Shown here: positions 61,230-64,000 of the stretch, one piece after another
How the letters are laid out: each line of letters begins with the position of its first letter
How positions within the stretch are numbered: the stretch's first letter is position 1
Origin: Roseovarius aestuarii
GTDB taxonomy: Bacteria; Pseudomonadota; Alphaproteobacteria; Rhodobacterales; Rhodobacteraceae
Assembly: GCF_019966515.1 (NCBI RefSeq)
Contig: NZ_JAIMIB010000001.1
Coordinates: 124,001-188,000 of the forward strand
Reading direction: 5' to 3'
Length of the DNA stretch: 64,000 nucleotides
Notes under the pieces: generated by a model
The model's database searches: none
The model's input: the letters and a program-made list of their open reading frames with translations, nothing else
Told to the model about the DNA's origin: nothing
Made by a program: the position numbers and the translations under genes

Positions 61230-62251
61230 AGGGACGTATCGTAGCCCTTGACCATCTGAACACAGCAAAAACCGCCGCCCTACTGGTCGATGGCCGGCTT
61301 GAGGATTTGTTGATCGAACACGACGCCCCAGTCCCCGGCACCATCTACCGCGCCACGGCCGGACGGCCCGTCAAGGGTCAGGGCGGCATGTTCATGAACA
61401 CCCCCGATGGCACGGCTTTCCTGCGCCAGATCAAGGGGCTAGCGCCCGGCGACAGCCTGATTGTGCAGGTCACCGGCTATGCCGAACCCGGCAAAGCCAT
61501 CCCGGTCACCGCGAAACTTCTGTTCAAAAGCCGCTACGCCATCGTCACCCCCTCGGCGCCCGGCATCAACGTGTCACGCGCAATCCGCGAGGATGAAACC
61601 CGCGACGCGCTGCTCGAAATCGCCCACGAGGAAATGGCGGGCAAGGAGGTGGGCGTGATCCTCAGATCATCTTGCGCCGACGCCAACGCCGAGGACATCG
61701 CTCAGGACATCGCAGCAATGCGCGATCTGGCCTGCGCCATCAGCAACGACGCAGACGGCAAAGAACCGGAAAAACTGCTGGAGGGTGATGATCCCCATAC
61801 CCTCGCCTGGCGCGAATGGACCCAGCCCGCAGAGATCAGTAGCGACGCTGGCTCTTTCGCTGATCTCGGCGTACTCGATCAGATCGACACCCTGCGCGGC
61901 CCCAAAGCATCGCTATCCGGCGGGGCATTTATGTTTGTCGAACCCACGCGCGCACTAACCGCCGTGGATGTGAATACAGGCGGCGATACCTCACCTGCAG
62001 CAGGGCTCAAGGCCAATCTGGCCGCCACCCGCGAGTTACCCCGGCAGTTACGCCTGCGCGGGCTTGGGGGCCAGATCACGCTAGATCTGGCGCCGATGAA
62101 CAAGAAAGACCGCCGCCAGTTCGAAACCGCCCTGCGGGCGGCTTTCCGGGCCGATACCGTTGAAACAGCCCTTGTCGGCTGGACGCCCCTGGGTCATTTT
62201 GAGCTACAGCGCAAACGTGACCGCGTGGCCCTGAGCGAGATACTGACATGA
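61226..62251 (+). CDS. Short ribonuclease E/G family protein
   Basis: This 341-residue protein carries the RNase E/G catalytic core ([40 protein letters not shown]) with the metal-binding aspartates in VDVN and LDLAP. It lacks a clear S1 RNA-binding domain and the C-terminal zinc-link cysteines. Classical RNase E/G is longer, so it is a reduced relative that may mature specific RNAs. It is coupled to maf and yacG by 4-nt overlaps. Confidence 0.85.
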   Translation: MKGRIVALDHLNTAKTAALLVDGRLEDLLIEHDAPVPGTIYRATAGRPVKGQGGMFMNTPDGTAFLRQIKGLAPGDSLIVQVTGYAEPGKAIPVTAKLLFKSRYAIVTPSAPGINVSRAIREDETRDALLEIAHEEMAGKEVGVILRSSCADANAEDIAQDIAAMRDLACAISNDADGKEPEKLLEGDDPHTLAWREWTQPAEISSDAGSFADLGVLDQIDTLRGPKASLSGGAFMFVEPTRALTAVDVNTGGDTSPAAGLKANLAATRELPRQLRLRGLGGQITLDLAPMNKKDRRQFETALRAAFRADTVETALVGWTPLGHFELQRKRDRVALSEILT

Positions 62252-62430
62252 CCTGCCCCATCTGCGAAAAGCCCCCGGATCAGGCCTATCGGCCCTTCTG
62301 CTCCAAACGCTGCGCCGATATAGATCTGGGCAAATGGCTTAAGGGTGATTACGCCGTGCCCTCACAAGAACCCGAAGACATTGAAGAGGCCGTCGAGCAA
62401 GCGATGCAACAGGCGTCGAAACCGCACTGA
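62248..62430 (+). CDS. yacG: DNA gyrase inhibitor / zinc-binding YacG
   Basis: This 60-residue protein has the four-cysteine zinc knuckle of YacG (CPICEKPPDQAYRPFCSKRC) and a DLGKWLKGDYAVP tail. E. coli YacG binds and inhibits DNA gyrase. The gene overlaps the RNase E/G stop by 4 nt. It ends 77 nt before tRNA-Phe. Confidence 0.93.
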   Translation: MTCPICEKPPDQAYRPFCSKRCADIDLGKWLKGDYAVPSQEPEDIEEAVEQAMQQASKPH

Positions 62431-62507
62431 AAAAGTTGCAAACGCCTCTGGACAGCCTGCCCGACCTCGCCTAGAACGCCGGAACCCGAACGCAAAGCGT
62501 TCCCCGT

Positions 62508-62582
62508 GCCCGGGTAGCTCAGGGGTAGAGCAGTGGATTGAAAATCCTCGTGTCGGTGGTTCGATTCCGCCCCCGGGCACCA
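62508..62582 (+). tRNA. tRNA-Phe (GAA)
   Basis: The full cloverleaf is present: acceptor GCCCGGG / CCCGGGC, D-arm TAGCTCAGGGGTAGAGC, anticodon arm with TTGAAAA loop (anticodon GAA), T-arm GGTGGTTCGATTCCGCC, discriminator A and an encoded CCA. It is the insertion target of the adjacent integrase. Confidence 0.95.
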
Positions 62583-62616
62583 CTTCAATATCCAAAGACA
62601 AGCGACTACATACAAT

Positions 62617-62639
62617 AAGGCCCTATAAAGTTGGGCTTT
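62617..62639 (+). terminator. Possible terminator after tRNA-Phe
   Basis: AAGGCCC pairs with GGGCTTT (one G-T pair) around a 9-nt loop, 35 nt after the tRNA. The T-run lies in the stem, so this is a modest candidate. Confidence 0.4.
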
Positions 62640-62737
62640 CGTGCTTCCGGTTGTCCGATGGAGTTTTCCACGGTCCAACCAAATGCCTCCGCTTTGGGGG
62701 CATAATTGGGGACATTGTTGGATTAGCTGTTTGTAGG

Positions 62738-63934
62738 ATGCCCCCAATGCCATTGAATGATGCGAAACTTAGAAACCTCAAACCCAAAGCAAAGACCGAC
62801 AAGGTCAGCGACTCTGGCGGGCTATATATTGAAGTGACGCCAACGGGTTCGCGCCTGTGGCGTTTGAAGTATCGCTTCGAAGGGCGTGAAAAGAGGCTTT
62901 CTTTTGGCCCCTACCCTGCTGTTCTGCTTGCCGATGCGAGAGAAGCGCGTGACAAAGCAAAAGCGATGCTTGCCAAAGAGATTGATCCCGGAGCAGCAAA
63001 GCAAGCTGAGAAACAGGCGCGCCGTGCGATTGCAGAGCACATATTCGAGAAACTGGCTGACGGCTTTCCTGAAAAAGGACGGCAGGAAGGGCGCGCCAAA
63101 GCAACGCAAACGAAAAACGCTTGGCTCTTGGACATGGCCAAGGCGGATTTTGGAAACGTAGCGATCATCGAAATAAGGCCGCCAATGATCTTGGACTGCT
63201 TGCGCAAGGTTGAAGCAAAGGGAAATTACGAGACAGCGCAAAGGTTACGTGCGAAGATTAGCGCTGTGTTTCGGTTTGCAGTTGCTAGTGGTGTGGCCGA
63301 GTTTGATCCGGCGCAAGCTTTGCGTGATGCTCTGATCCGCCCGAAGCCGAAATCCCGCGCCGCAATCATCGAAAAAACAGCGCTGGGCGCATTGCTCCGC
63401 GCCATTGACGGATTCGAAGGCCAAGTCACGACGCGAATTGCTTTGCAATTGCAGGCCCTCTTGGCCCAGCGCCCCGGTGAGTTGCGCCGTGCGGAATGGA
63501 CCGAAATTGATTTTGGCAATGCCGTTTGGACAATCCCTGCCGACCGCATGAAGATGCGTCTCCCGCACAGCGTTCCGTTACCTAAGCAGGCGTTGGCGTT
63601 TTTGGATGATCTGCGCCGTATCAACTGCAATGGTAGCTTTCTGTTTCCAAGTCTTCGCTCGTTTCACCGGCCAATGAGCGAAAACACCCAGAACGCCGCT
63701 CTGCGCCGATTGGGGTATTCCGACGAAGAAATGACGGCACACGGGTTTCGTGCGACCTTTTCCACCTTAGCGAATGAAAGCAATCTATGGCACCCCGATG
63801 CAATTGAGCGCGCCTTGGCCCATGTCGAAAGCAATCAAGTGCGCAAAGCTTACGACAGAGGTACGCACTGGGAAGAAAGAGTGAAATTGGCCGACTGGTG
63901 GGCTAGATTCTTGGCTAAAGCCCGTGCAAGTTAA
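62738..63934 (+). CDS. int: Tyrosine integrase of a second, tRNA-Phe island
   Basis: This 398-residue P4-type integrase starts at MPPMPLNDAKL (62738) or MPLND (62747). It has an arm-binding DUF4102 domain (ISDSGGLY-like DSGGLYIEVTPTGSRLW), a core-binding region, and a catalytic domain with Arg (LAQRPGELRR), Lys (RMKMRLPH), HGFR, His (LAHVESNQ) and Tyr (KAYDRG). The residues are all present. Its place directly downstream of intact tRNA-Phe marks the left boundary of another island that runs off the right edge. Confidence 0.93.
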   Translation: MPPMPLNDAKLRNLKPKAKTDKVSDSGGLYIEVTPTGSRLWRLKYRFEGREKRLSFGPYPAVLLADAREARDKAKAMLAKEIDPGAAKQAEKQARRAIAEHIFEKLADGFPEKGRQEGRAKATQTKNAWLLDMAKADFGNVAIIEIRPPMILDCLRKVEAKGNYETAQRLRAKISAVFRFAVASGVAEFDPAQALRDALIRPKPKSRAAIIEKTALGALLRAIDGFEGQVTTRIALQLQALLAQRPGELRRAEWTEIDFGNAVWTIPADRMKMRLPHSVPLPKQALAFLDDLRRINCNGSFLFPSLRSFHRPMSENTQNAALRRLGYSDEEMTAHGFRATFSTLANESNLWHPDAIERALAHVESNQVRKAYDRGTHWEERVKLADWWARFLAKARAS

Positions 63935-64000
63935 TATCCCGCCGTCACCCAATTTCATGAGGCCCTGACATTTCAAAACAAGTCATTGTTTCCTTGATCT

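Noticed and set aside
1..64000. CRISPR array or insertion sequence
   Set aside because: No regularly spaced repeats, cas genes, transposase motifs or terminal inverted repeats were found by eye.

Overview
This 64 kb window is a marine-type alphaproteobacterial chromosome, most likely Rhodobacteraceae (Roseobacter group). Support comes from the GC-rich codon use, the infA-maf-RNase E/G-yacG-tRNA-Phe block, the beta-hydroxyaspartate (bhc) cluster, the PuuE-UraD fusion, a roseobacter-style carnitine operon and FnrL-type boxes. The assignment is an inference from gene content, because no rRNA lies in the window.

Layout. Positions 1-4466 are the right end of an integrative element. It carries a primase-polymerase (PrimPol), an AlpA-like regulator, an unknown gene and a tyrosine integrase, and ends in a 49-nt tRNA (CAU anticodon) 3' fragment that marks the attachment site. 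From 4.5 to 62.5 kb is chromosome. It begins with an MHYT-GGDEF-EAL c-di-GMP protein, small transporters, a sulfotransferase, a universal stress protein, a cytochrome c, and two genes with single-base frameshifts (9179-9858 and 11400-11710). Then come sodB and a ureide block (uraH, puuE-uraD fusion, allA). A PHA synthase/phasin pair and a CtpF-like P-type ATPase follow, then an Lrp regulator facing an RhtA-like exporter. A purine permease and xdhABC lie beside bhcDCBA/bhcR and allE. Next is a GlxA/CdhR-type regulator divergent from a seven-gene carnitine/gamma-butyrobetaine operon. After it come a secreted Cys-His protein, an H-NOX-like/HNOBA-GGDEF pair, 8-oxoguanine deaminase, hisN, regulators, a BI-1 protein, a MATE exporter, ppk2, a complex I accessory subunit, a nitrilase-family hydrolase and the infA block. 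At 62508 an intact tRNA-Phe is followed by a second tyrosine integrase, so a second island starts there and runs off the right edge.

How the parts fit. Purine uptake, xanthine dehydrogenase, 8-oxoguanine deaminase, HIU hydrolase, OHCU decarboxylase/allantoinase, ureidoglycine aminohydrolase and ureidoglycolate lyase make most of a route from purines to glyoxylate plus urea. The bhc cycle, between xdh and allE, converts glyoxylate to oxaloacetate. Urate oxidase and allantoate amidohydrolase are not in the window. The carnitine operon can be read as gamma-butyrobetaine -> CoA ester -> crotonobetainyl-CoA -> carnitinyl-CoA -> carnitine -> 3-dehydrocarnitine -> glycine betaine.

Four FNR/FnrL-like boxes (TTGAT-N4-RTCAN) lie at promoter distance upstream of uspA, the cytochrome c/DMT pair, phaC and ppk2, suggesting a dispersed low-oxygen and storage-polymer regulon. 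The H-NOX-like protein lacks the usual proximal histidine and the YxSxR heme motif. No CRISPR array or complete insertion sequence was seen.
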